From SIG603 sp963589785 (GTDB lineage Bacteria > Bacillota > Clostridia > Oscillospirales > Acutalibacteraceae), in assembly GCA_963589785.1 (NCBI GenBank), contig CAVAMJ010000031.1, positions 1-11,229 on the forward strand: a DNA stretch of 11,229 nt, in the 5' to 3' direction. This document shows, piece by piece, positions 1-6,242 of the stretch. Numbering within the stretch: position 1 is the first letter of the stretch; each line of letters starts with the position of its first letter. The notes under the pieces are model-generated. The model was given only the letters and a program-made list of their open reading frames with translations. It was not told the DNA's origin and did no database searches. A program made the translations under genes and the position numbers.

Positions 1-338
1 GCCTTCTCAACTAACTGAACATCGCCTGCGCTCTCTGTCTTAGGAATACGGATTGTGTCTGCTCCACCGGCTACAGCGCAACGAATATCTTCTCTCCAGT
101 AAGGTGTGTCTAAGCCGTTAATTCTAACAACTCGCTCTACCCCACGATAATCGATTTCCTGAAGAGCGTGGTAAAGAGAAAATCTTGCAACGTCCTTTTC
201 TTTTTCAGCAACTGCATCTTCGAGGTCAAGCATAATTGAGTCCGGTTTATAGATATAAGGATCCTTTATAAGTCCCGGCTTTTGGCAGTTTAAGAACATC
301 ATAGTTCTTCTTAATCTCTTTTTGTTTGGATTACTCAT
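1..338 (-). CDS. citE: Citrate lyase beta subunit CitE, N-terminal part (cut by window edge)
   Basis: Beta subunit of citrate lyase, the citryl-ACP lyase that splits citryl-ACP to oxaloacetate and acetyl-ACP in anaerobic citrate fermentation; it belongs to the HpcH/HpaI-like TIM-barrel family. The first 112 residues are visible. They contain LEDAV (39-43) followed by EKEKD..R, then VRINGLDTPYW (71-81) and RIPKTESA (97-104), all characteristic CitE blocks. The ATG start (338-336) overlaps the TGA stop of citD (337-335) as ATGA, so translation is probably coupled to citD. About two thirds of the protein and the expected citF lie beyond position 1. Identification is firm; completeness cannot be judged. 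Confidence 0.95.
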   Translation of the reverse strand, partial: MSNPNKKRLRRTMMFLNCQKPGLIKDPYIYKPDSIMLDLEDAVAEKEKDVARFSLYHALQEIDYRGVERVVRINGLDTPYWREDIRCAVAGGADTIRIPKTESAGDVQLVEK

Positions 339-634
339 CTTATAGCACCTCCCCAAGGCAAGTCCTCTTTCTGGTCAACTGCTCTGAAAACAGCTCCTTC
401 AACTCTTGCCTTTAATGTGCAGTCAAGAGCACCTTTATCAACAACTTTGATTTTTACATTTTCCACGCCGAGACGCTCCAGTGTTTTTAATACTGTGTTT
501 TTGATACTGTGTCCAAACTGATTGATTACTGAGCTTTCAAGCTCAAATTCGATACCGTTATCATTCGGTTCGATAGTTACCATTGCGTCACTGGACTCCA
601 ATGTACCTGCGACAGCAGATTTAGTAATTTTCAT
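335..634 (-). CDS. citD: Citrate lyase acyl carrier protein (gamma subunit) CitD
   Basis: Acyl carrier subunit of citrate lyase. It carries the 2'-(5''-phosphoribosyl)-3'-dephospho-CoA prosthetic group on a serine. The 99 residues match the family length (E. coli about 98). The start AVAGTLESSD places Ser14 in the modified-serine position, and ALDCTLKARVE (near 69-79) and the C-terminal LPWGGA are typical. AAGGAGG (653-647) lies 12 nt before the ATG, slightly far but strong. It is the first gene of the operon seen here, with citE overlapping its stop. In many bacteria the ligase citC precedes citD; here there is only a promoter region and the divergent yitT, so citC must be elsewhere or downstream. 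Confidence 0.95.
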   Translation of the reverse strand: MKITKSAVAGTLESSDAMVTIEPNDNGIEFELESSVINQFGHSIKNTVLKTLERLGVENVKIKVVDKGALDCTLKARVEGAVFRAVDQKEDLPWGGAIR

Positions 635-702
635 TTGTCGAATAGTCCTCCTTGTTTCCTAAAAGAATAAAAAGTTAAAATACAAATTCTTGATCTGTAA
701 TA

Positions 703-732
703 ATTATATATCTTGGATACATTGTTTGTATA
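703..732 (-). promoter_or_regulatory. Candidate sigma-A promoter for citD-citE
   Basis: On the minus strand TATAAT (708-703) is a perfect -10. The best -35 at 18-bp spacing is TATACA (732-727), four of six matches. This would start transcription near 696 with a leader of about 60 nt. It is the only perfect -10 in the divergent region facing citD. The -35 is weak, which would fit an activated promoter, but no operator was recognised. Confidence 0.4.
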
Positions 733-802
733 ATTGTGAAAATGAATGTATTGATAACTTTTTATCATAGCAAGATATTTTTGTTTGATTTCCAATTAAC
801 TG

Positions 803-831
803 TTGACTTTATTCTTTTAGGGTTATACACT
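803..831 (+). promoter_or_regulatory. Candidate sigma-A promoter for the YitT-family gene
   Basis: TTGACT (803-808), a 17-bp spacer and TACACT (826-831) give a reasonable promoter. The predicted start is near 838, leaving a leader of about 90 nt before the ATG at 929. The -35 matches five of six bases and the -10 four of six. Confidence 0.5.
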
Positions 832-928
832 ATGAGTTGTTTTTGCAGTGGATACATTTTATAAGTAAATGTCTTTACAAAAGCAATAACAAACCACATT
901 ATTCTCAAGGCAAAAAGGAGTATCAGAT

Positions 929-1774
929 ATGATACAAAAATTGAAGAATTTTCTGATTATTACTCTCAGCATTTTTATTATGGCTGTCGGAGTATACTTT
1001 TTTAAGTTCCCGAACAATTTCTGCTTCGGCGGCGTTACGGGTGCAGCTGTAGTCTTTGCAAAAATCACACCATTATCTGCCAGTACCTTTTCATTAGTTG
1101 TAAACTTTCTCTTACTGGGTTTGGGTTTTATCTTTCTCGGAAAGGAATTTGCTCTGAAAACTACCTACGCAACGGTACTTTTGTCAGCACTCTTAATGGT
1201 ATTTGAGAAATTTCACCCTATGGAGCATCCTCTTTCAAACGAACCGATGCTTGAACTTGTTTTTGCTATCACTCTCCCGGCAATTGCTTCCGCTTTACTT
1301 TTCTATGAAGGTGCATCCAGCGGCGGAACAGATGTTGTTGCTATGATTGTCAAAAAGTACACCCATGTTCAGGATATCGGTATAGCACTTTTCATTACTG
1401 ATTTGATAATGATTATCATCGCATGCTTCGTTTTTGACATCAAAACCGCTTTGTATTCTTTTGTCGGCTTGACAGTTAAGTCATTCTTGATTGATGCAAT
1501 CATTGAAAACATCATGCTTCGCAAGTCTGTTATGATAACATGTGACGACAAGGATGCTATCTGCCAGTTTATTATTAAAGACCTCAATAAGAGCGCTACA
1601 ATCGTTAAGGCTAAAGGCGCTTATTCAAACGAAGATAAATATCTGATTTTCACAACCCTTACAAGACAGCAGGCGGCGGCAGTGAGAGCCTTTATTCACC
1701 GTAATAATTTGAAAGCTTTCATTTCAATGTCAAGCACAAGCGAAGTATTCGGAAAAGGCTTCTCTTCAATCTAA
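929..1774 (+). CDS. YitT family integral membrane protein (DUF161 plus DUF2179)
   Basis: A 281-residue membrane protein of the YitT family, whose transport role is not established. The N-terminal part has about six hydrophobic segments (roughly 8-25, 33-46, 53-70, 77-92, 108-126, 150-192). It includes the family signature GASSGGTDVVAMI (128-140). The C-terminal cytoplasmic DUF2179 domain (about 200-279) shows the typical KGAYS turn (229-233), the FI..N.LKAFISMSS stretch and the SEVFGKGF ending. AAAGGAG (914-920) lies 8 nt before the ATG, fixing the start. It is the only plus-strand gene in the window, monocistronic, divergent from citDE and closed by a strong hairpin. Length and domain order are normal for the family, with no sign of damage. 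Confidence 0.9.
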   Translation: MIQKLKNFLIITLSIFIMAVGVYFFKFPNNFCFGGVTGAAVVFAKITPLSASTFSLVVNFLLLGLGFIFLGKEFALKTTYATVLLSALLMVFEKFHPMEHPLSNEPMLELVFAITLPAIASALLFYEGASSGGTDVVAMIVKKYTHVQDIGIALFITDLIMIIIACFVFDIKTALYSFVGLTVKSFLIDAIIENIMLRKSVMITCDDKDAICQFIIKDLNKSATIVKAKGAYSNEDKYLIFTTLTRQQAAAVRAFIHRNNLKAFISMSSTSEVFGKGFSSI

Positions 1775-1802
1775 CAAAAATCAAAATGTTTTAATAACGC
1801 AC

Positions 1803-1844
1803 AAAACGCTCCATTCATCAGAAGTTTGATGAATGGAGCGTTTT
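1803..1844 (+). terminator. Intrinsic terminator after yitT-family gene, possibly bidirectional
   Basis: A perfect 18-bp stem, AAAACGCTCCATTCATCA (1803-1820) against 1827-1844, with a 6-nt loop, begins 28 bp after the yitT-family stop. The stem ends in AAAA/TTTT, so it can also act on transcripts coming from pbuX on the other strand. That gene stops at 2014 and has no other clear terminator in 1845-2013. Confidence 0.85.
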
Positions 1845-2013
1845 AAGTTTTATATTTATTCAATTAGTTCCAATAAGCTAATGCAAGTTTTTGAACTTTA
1901 CATCCTACCGTTAAAACCTTGCAAACTTCAGATTGTGCAAGTTTATATGCTTTACGCACTATGTAAAGCAGCGCACATTAACACTTGCTTTGGCAGATAT
2001 TAAAACTCTAAAC

Positions 2014-3360
2014 TTATTTATCTGCTTCCATGTTTTTAGGAAGAATGAGGTTTAAAATAATAGCGCTAAGGAATACAACAGCTACACAATTCTCTGCAAA
2101 TACTGTGCTTACAATGCTTGGGAAAATCTCAAAAAGCTGTGGGAACTGAGTGAAACCAAGACCAATGCTCAGGGATAAAGCGGCAATTGTAATGTTTCTC
2201 TGAGTGTAACCGCATTTGCCTATCATCTGAACACCGCTGATAACGATTGTACCAAACATCATGATTGTACAGCCACCGAGAACTGCGCTTGGTAAAGTAG
2301 CAAGAACAGCACCTACAACCGGGAAAATACCAGCCAAAATCATGATAATCGCACCTGTACCGATAGCATAACGGTTAACGACCTTTGTCATGGCAACAAG
2401 TCCGACATTCTGGCTAAACGATGTGATCGGCATACAGCCAAATATAGATGATAATGCACTTACAAATCCATCACAAGCAATAGATCCTGAGGTTTCTTTC
2501 TCTGTAGCGTTACGGTCAAGTGCCGAAGAAGCCAAAGCAGAGGTATCACCGATAGTTTCTGTTGCAGATACAAGGAAAATCAAAACAAAAGCGATAATTG
2601 CATTTAGATGGAACTCCATTTTGAACGGAACAATGTGCGGTAAAGCAATGATACTGCTTTCACGGACAGAAGAAAAATCGACGACTCCCATAAATACTGC
2701 AAGGATATAACCGACTATAAGTCCGAATAAAACAGAGAGCTGTTTGAGGTATGATTTAGCGAAAATGTTAAATAAAATACAGCAAACTAATGTAACTGTA
2801 CCTAAAATCCAGTTTGTAGCTGAACCGAAATCAGCATTGCTGCTTCCGCCGCCAAATGAATCAGCACCTACAGAAAGGAGTGAAAAACCGATAGCTGTAA
2901 CAACTGTTGCTGAAACAATAGGAGTTATCAGCTTTATCCAGTACTTAGCAAAAAGGCCTAAGATACCCTCTACAATACCGCCGACCAAAACAGCACCCAT
3001 TATAGCACCGTATCCGTACTGAGCTCCGATAACACAAGCAATAGAAACGAATGTAAAGGAAATGCCCATTACAATCGGCAAGCCTGAACCGATTCTCCAT
3101 ACTGGGAACAACTGAACCAATGTGCCGATACCGGCAATGAGCATAGCGCTCTGGATAATCATCGCTGTGTCGCTTGATCCGATACCGCAAGCTGCGGCAA
3201 CGATAATAATCGGCGCGATATTTGAAACAAACATCGCCAAAATATGCTGAAGTCCGAAAGGAATTGCTTTACCCAAAGGTACTTTTCCGTCAAGAACATA
3301 AATATTGTCAAGAGAAGCGTCTGACGTGTTTAATTTTCTTTTTGTTTTATTACTGCTCAC
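2014..3360 (-). CDS. pbuX: Xanthine/uracil permease, NCS2 family (PbuX type)
   Basis: Nucleobase:cation symporter of the inner membrane, most likely importing xanthine as substrate for the Xpt encoded just upstream. It has 448 residues with many hydrophobic segments, the usual size (B. subtilis PbuX about 438). Conserved NCS2 features are visible: FGLQHILAMF (35-44) with the TM1 His39; ATETIGD (266-272) with Glu268 and Asp272; and the SQNVG signature (316-320) with Gln317 and Asn318, the positions known to contact substrate in XanQ/UraA. The start is GTG at 3360-3358, inside the last codons of xpt, so the genes overlap by 11 bp. The ribosome site GGGGAGGT (3376-3369) is 8 nt upstream, within xpt. 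Xanthine as substrate is inferred from the operon; uracil or urate transport cannot be excluded. Confidence 0.93.
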   Translation of the reverse strand: MSSNKTKRKLNTSDASLDNIYVLDGKVPLGKAIPFGLQHILAMFVSNIAPIIIVAAACGIGSSDTAMIIQSAMLIAGIGTLVQLFPVWRIGSGLPIVMGISFTFVSIACVIGAQYGYGAIMGAVLVGGIVEGILGLFAKYWIKLITPIVSATVVTAIGFSLLSVGADSFGGGSSNADFGSATNWILGTVTLVCCILFNIFAKSYLKQLSVLFGLIVGYILAVFMGVVDFSSVRESSIIALPHIVPFKMEFHLNAIIAFVLIFLVSATETIGDTSALASSALDRNATEKETSGSIACDGFVSALSSIFGCMPITSFSQNVGLVAMTKVVNRYAIGTGAIIMILAGIFPVVGAVLATLPSAVLGGCTIMMFGTIVISGVQMIGKCGYTQRNITIAALSLSIGLGFTQFPQLFEIFPSIVSTVFAENCVAVVFLSAIILNLILPKNMEADK

Positions 3361-3931
3361 GGAACTTTACCTCCCCTGTCTCGGCATTCATGCTCTCAAT
3401 GATAGCGAGAGACTCGAGTTGATATCCCATGTTGCGAATAATGTTTCCGCCAATCTGGAAGCCCTTTTCAACTGCAATTCCGATACCCTCAACTGTTGCA
3501 TCTGCCTGATTAACAATAGAGATAAGTCCTTGCAATGCACAGCCGTTAGCAAGAAAATCATCGATAATCAAAACATGATCTTCAGATGTTAAGAATTTTT
3601 TTGAGACAATTACTTGGTTTGTGTTCTTGTGAGTGAACGAAACAACGTCAGCCACATACATTTCACCGTCGATATTGATGCTCTTCGTCTTTTTTGCAAA
3701 AACAACAGGAACATGGAAATGGCGTGCTACGATGCAAGCAATACCTATTCCGGAAGCTTCAATAGTGAGGATTTTATTTATATTCTTACCCTCAAATCGC
3801 TTCTTGAATTCCTCTCCCATCTGCTCGAACAAATCAATGTCCATCTGATGATTAAGAAAGCTGTCAACCTTAAGGACATTGCCTTCTTTAACGATACCGT
3901 CTTTTTGGATTCTTTCCTCTAAAAAATTCAT
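3350..3931 (-). CDS. xpt: Xanthine phosphoribosyltransferase Xpt
   Basis: Cytosolic purine salvage enzyme converting xanthine and PRPP to XMP. Its 193 residues match the family length (B. subtilis Xpt 194). The PRPP-binding signature VLIIDDFLANG lies at 120-130. The N-terminal LKVDSFLNHQMD (20-31) and the ASGIGIACIVAR substrate-side loop (59-70) are also typical of Xpt rather than of adenine or hypoxanthine enzymes. AAGGAGT (3943-3937) is 5-6 nt before the ATG. It is the first gene of the xpt-pbuX operon; the permease overlaps its 3' end by 11 bp. A good promoter lies close upstream, and there is no room for, or sequence of, the guanine riboswitch that controls the B. subtilis counterpart. 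Confidence 0.95.
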   Translation of the reverse strand: MNFLEERIQKDGIVKEGNVLKVDSFLNHQMDIDLFEQMGEEFKKRFEGKNINKILTIEASGIGIACIVARHFHVPVVFAKKTKSINIDGEMYVADVVSFTHKNTNQVIVSKKFLTSEDHVLIIDDFLANGCALQGLISIVNQADATVEGIGIAVEKGFQIGGNIIRNMGYQLESLAIIESMNAETGEVKFREQ

Positions 3932-3973
3932 CTCATACTCCTTGTGGATAAATTTATTTGATAATATTTATTT

Positions 3974-4002
3974 ATTCTACTACAACAAGCGATATTTGTC
4001 AG
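3974..4002 (-). promoter_or_regulatory. Sigma-A promoter for xpt-pbuX
   Basis: On the minus strand CTGACA (4002-3997), 17 bp and TAGAAT (3979-3974): both hexamers match five of six consensus bases at ideal spacing. Transcription would start near 3967, giving a leader of only about 35 nt. This is too short for a riboswitch. Confidence 0.7.
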
Positions 4003-4100
4003 CAAAAATATTTATCTTTTGGAAATTTCGTTAAATAGCTTTAACCTAAAGGCAAATATTGACAGTTTTATATATGGTTTTTTACCTAAATGTTCCGGTG

Positions 4101-4598
4101 TTATATACTTATAATAAGTGATACAACCAATGCAACCAGCAAATACATGAAAAGTGCCCTTATGAAAGACTCAATATGAACGGAAGGGTTCTGATACAGC
4201 TTTTTATCGGGCACACATGAAAATCTAATTCTCGGAGTATTTCTCCACCACAGCAAATCAATGACAATCAGATCGAACAAATTAAGCAATTCTCCCAAGA
4301 TCAAGAAATATACAAACGAATCTTTAAAGCTGTCAAATCCGACAGTAAATTTCAGAGCAAATCCCACTACACAAAATAAAGCAGTGAACAAAATTAAATT
4401 ACTGAAAAATGTTTTTATCAAAGATGCTTGTTTAGGAATGGATTTACTTAATACATCATCCTTTCTTAATAACTCTTGAAGCTCTTTAGGATATGACCTA
4501 AATCCAAGAATGTTCTTTTTATCGTTTCCTGTATTAAGAAAACATGTTAGCCAAAATATTAAACAAAAGAAAATTCCAATCGTAAATTTAACAATCAC
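4101..4598 (-). CDS. Small integral membrane protein of unknown function
   Basis: A 165-residue protein that I do not recognise. It has about four hydrophobic segments (roughly 4-20, 66-86, 92-116 and 145-164). A hydrophilic stretch rich in Lys and Leu (27-60) lies between the first two, and a Trp/Arg-rich loop (WWRNTPRIRF, near 116-125) sits before the last segment. The start is GTG (4598-4596); AGAGGAGT lies about 8 nt upstream in the 16-bp gap after the hydrolase gene, so the two are almost certainly co-transcribed. It is the last gene of a three-gene operon with a methyltransferase and an alpha/beta hydrolase. A membrane partner for those enzymes is possible but unproven. No clear terminator follows. 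Confidence 0.8.
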   Translation of the reverse strand: MIVKFTIGIFFCLIFWLTCFLNTGNDKKNILGFRSYPKELQELLRKDDVLSKSIPKQASLIKTFFSNLILFTALFCVVGFALKFTVGFDSFKDSFVYFLILGELLNLFDLIVIDLLWWRNTPRIRFSCVPDKKLYQNPSVHIESFIRALFMYLLVALVVSLIISI

Positions 4599-4614
4599 TG
4601 CAAAGACTCCTCTA

Positions 4615-5400
4615 TCAAAAATTATTGTCTGTTTGCAAGAATGCTAACTCAGGAAGCACATTTTTCTCCATAATGGATTTCAGCATTTCCGCAAATCCTT
4701 TAGGGTCTTGTATCTGAAACTGCATATGATTAAATTCTTCAAACACAGGATAATTTCCATAAGGATATGTTTTAATCACAGCATCACGATATTTAAAATG
4801 ATCTTCAATACTGCCAAATTCAAAATATGTGCGCTTTTGTAAGTTTTCCGATAATATCGGAAAAGATTTATCTTCCAAGCTATCTCCAAGTTGACGGCGC
4901 AAATTACTATAACTCAAAGCTTTTCCGGCAGCAATAAAATATGGCTTTATAGAATCATTATCGCACCAAAGTATTTTCTTTAATGTTCCGCCTTTCGTCC
5001 AGTACAAACTCTTGATAGCAAGATACAAAAATGGAGTCATGATGCGCCTTGTGGCTTTTCTGATTTTCGCAAATTGACCGCCGTCAATGAAAACATGTTC
5101 AACAGAAAGCTTTGTTTTCGACAAAAAAGCCATCGCCAAATCCGCACCGATAGATGAAGCCACAACCAGCTTGAGCTTTTCTATTCCCTGCTCATAAAGA
5201 AATTTCTCAACCTGTTTAATCTCATCATTTTTACTAATATATTTTTGTCCCTCACAATACACTGTTGAAGTCGGCATAATGCAAAAATAATCGACCTTTA
5301 AGTACTCTGCAACAGGTTCATTACTCGCTCCGACAACTCCCATTGCATGAAAAAACAGTACAGCCGGATTTTGTTTATCTCCAAGTGTTTTAAAAAGCAT
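4615..5400 (-). CDS. Alpha/beta hydrolase fold protein
   Basis: A 261-residue protein with an alpha/beta hydrolase pattern. An early beta strand ends in the oxyanion-loop-like FFHAMGVVG (16-24). The nucleophile elbow is ASSIGADLA (81-89), with Ser83 in an Ala-x-Ser-x-Gly version of the GxSxG motif. A late His225 lies in FNHMQF, with acidic candidates near 197-200 (SIED). No signal peptide is seen, so it is probably cytosolic. GAGGT lies about 6 nt before the ATG. It is the middle gene of the operon, 53 bp after the methyltransferase and 16 bp before the membrane protein. The substrate cannot be read from sequence; esterase, lipase-like or acyltransferase activities are all possible. Confidence 0.8.
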   Translation of the reverse strand: MLFKTLGDKQNPAVLFFHAMGVVGASNEPVAEYLKVDYFCIMPTSTVYCEGQKYISKNDEIKQVEKFLYEQGIEKLKLVVASSIGADLAMAFLSKTKLSVEHVFIDGGQFAKIRKATRRIMTPFLYLAIKSLYWTKGGTLKKILWCDNDSIKPYFIAAGKALSYSNLRRQLGDSLEDKSFPILSENLQKRTYFEFGSIEDHFKYRDAVIKTYPYGNYPVFEEFNHMQFQIQDPKGFAEMLKSIMEKNVLPELAFLQTDNNF

Positions 5401-5453
5401 AATACTACCTCAATTTATAAGTATATTATCAAATAATCAGTGTCTTATAATAC

Positions 5454-6056
5454 CTATTTCCTAATACATTCGGCATACATCAAAGAAATTCTTGACAGCA
5501 ACAGCTTTGAAAATGTTACTTTCCAAGCGTTTTTCTCTAACCATTCCAGATATTCGTCAGCAGTCCACTGATGCTCGAACTTAATTCCCGCAAGCTTTAA
5601 AATACCGCTCCATATTCTGCTAATCGTTCCCTTTTTATGTCCCACAAAATTGGGTGCGATAAGCACCCCGTCTTTTCGAAGAACTCTGTCAATTTCAGAT
5701 AATGCTTTTTCGGGATTTGGCATAACATGCAGTGCATTAGCTATCAACACAACATCAAAAGAATCTTCTTTATATGGAAGTGCTGTCGCATCTGCTACTT
5801 CAAACTTTAGATTTTGAGGATATTTTCCCTTTCGTGCTTCATTTATCATACCGTCAGAATAATCTGTAGCTATCATAGAATTTGCCGCATAAGCTACATG
5901 CTTCGCTAATAGCCCCGGTCCGGTAGCAATTTCCAAAACCTCTTTATCTTTTATGATAATCGGTACACGGTCATACATATATTTATAGTATTTTTGATCC
6001 ACACGCATTGCTTTTTCATAGATTGGTGCATATATATCCCATATCTTTTTCTTCAT
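5454..6056 (-). CDS. Class I SAM-dependent methyltransferase (Methyltransf_11/UbiE-like)
   Basis: A 200-residue single-domain methyltransferase. Motif I is VLEIATGPGLLA (40-51), the SAM-binding glycine loop; the acidic end of beta-2 is ATDYSDGM (63-70); the adenine-binding region is VADATALP (87-94); and DSFDVVLIANALHVM (98-112) is motif II with the UbiE-like post-motif. The substrate is unknown; the UbiE/Coq5-like pattern suggests a small molecule or lipid. An AAAGGGG-type ribosome site precedes the ATG. It is the first gene of the operon, and the candidate operator upstream would control all three genes. Confidence 0.88.
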   Translation of the reverse strand: MKKKIWDIYAPIYEKAMRVDQKYYKYMYDRVPIIIKDKEVLEIATGPGLLAKHVAYAANSMIATDYSDGMINEARKGKYPQNLKFEVADATALPYKEDSFDVVLIANALHVMPNPEKALSEIDRVLRKDGVLIAPNFVGHKKGTISRIWSGILKLAGIKFEHQWTADEYLEWLEKNAWKVTFSKLLLSRISLMYAECIRK

Positions 6057-6079
6057 TCTTGATCCGCCCCTTTTTGCAG

Positions 6080-6102
6080 TTAGTTTTAACTAATTAACTA
6101 TA
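6080..6102 (-). promoter_or_regulatory. Candidate promoter -10 and palindromic operator of the methyltransferase operon
   Basis: On the minus strand TATAGT (6102-6097) is a near-consensus -10; the -35 region is poor. Directly downstream is the perfect palindrome TTAGTT-tt-AACTAA (6080-6093), which would cover the predicted start point near 6090 and lies about 24 bp before the ATG. Such symmetric sites at the start point are typical repressor operators, for example of MarR or TetR type regulators. The regulator is not encoded in the window. Confidence 0.5.
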
Positions 6103-6168
6103 TCTTAGCACATATACCAGCAAAAAGGTAGTTGTTTTTTCGTTTTTATCAGCAACTTTACAAAACAA

Positions 6169-6202
6169 AAGAAACTCTGACCTTTTACTGTCAGAGTTTC
6201 TT
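6169..6202 (-). terminator. Intrinsic terminator after the repeat surface protein gene
   Basis: A perfect 13-bp stem, AAGAAACTCTGAC (6169-6181) against 6190-6202, with an 8-nt loop. On the minus strand it is followed by a T-rich run (TTTTGTTTTG). It lies 41 bp after the stop of the surface protein gene and separates it from the methyltransferase operon. Confidence 0.85.
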
Positions 6203-6242
6203 AGTTTGAAACAATACTATAGTTTAATTTAGTTTTCTTGAC

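Noticed and set aside
1861..2000. Several copies of GCAAGTTT/AAACTTGC and a 7-bp GCTTTAC hairpin between the convergent genes
   Set aside because: Short, AT-rich, irregularly spaced and without a T-run; not enough to call an RNA or a terminator.
3350..3931. Long plus-strand frames opposite xpt and pbuX
   Set aside because: Shadows of well-identified genes on the other strand, without ribosome sites or recognisable proteins.
4020..4095. CCGGAACATT resembling a PurR box upstream of xpt
   Set aside because: It has an extra G relative to the known box, no paired second site, and lies far upstream of the promoter.
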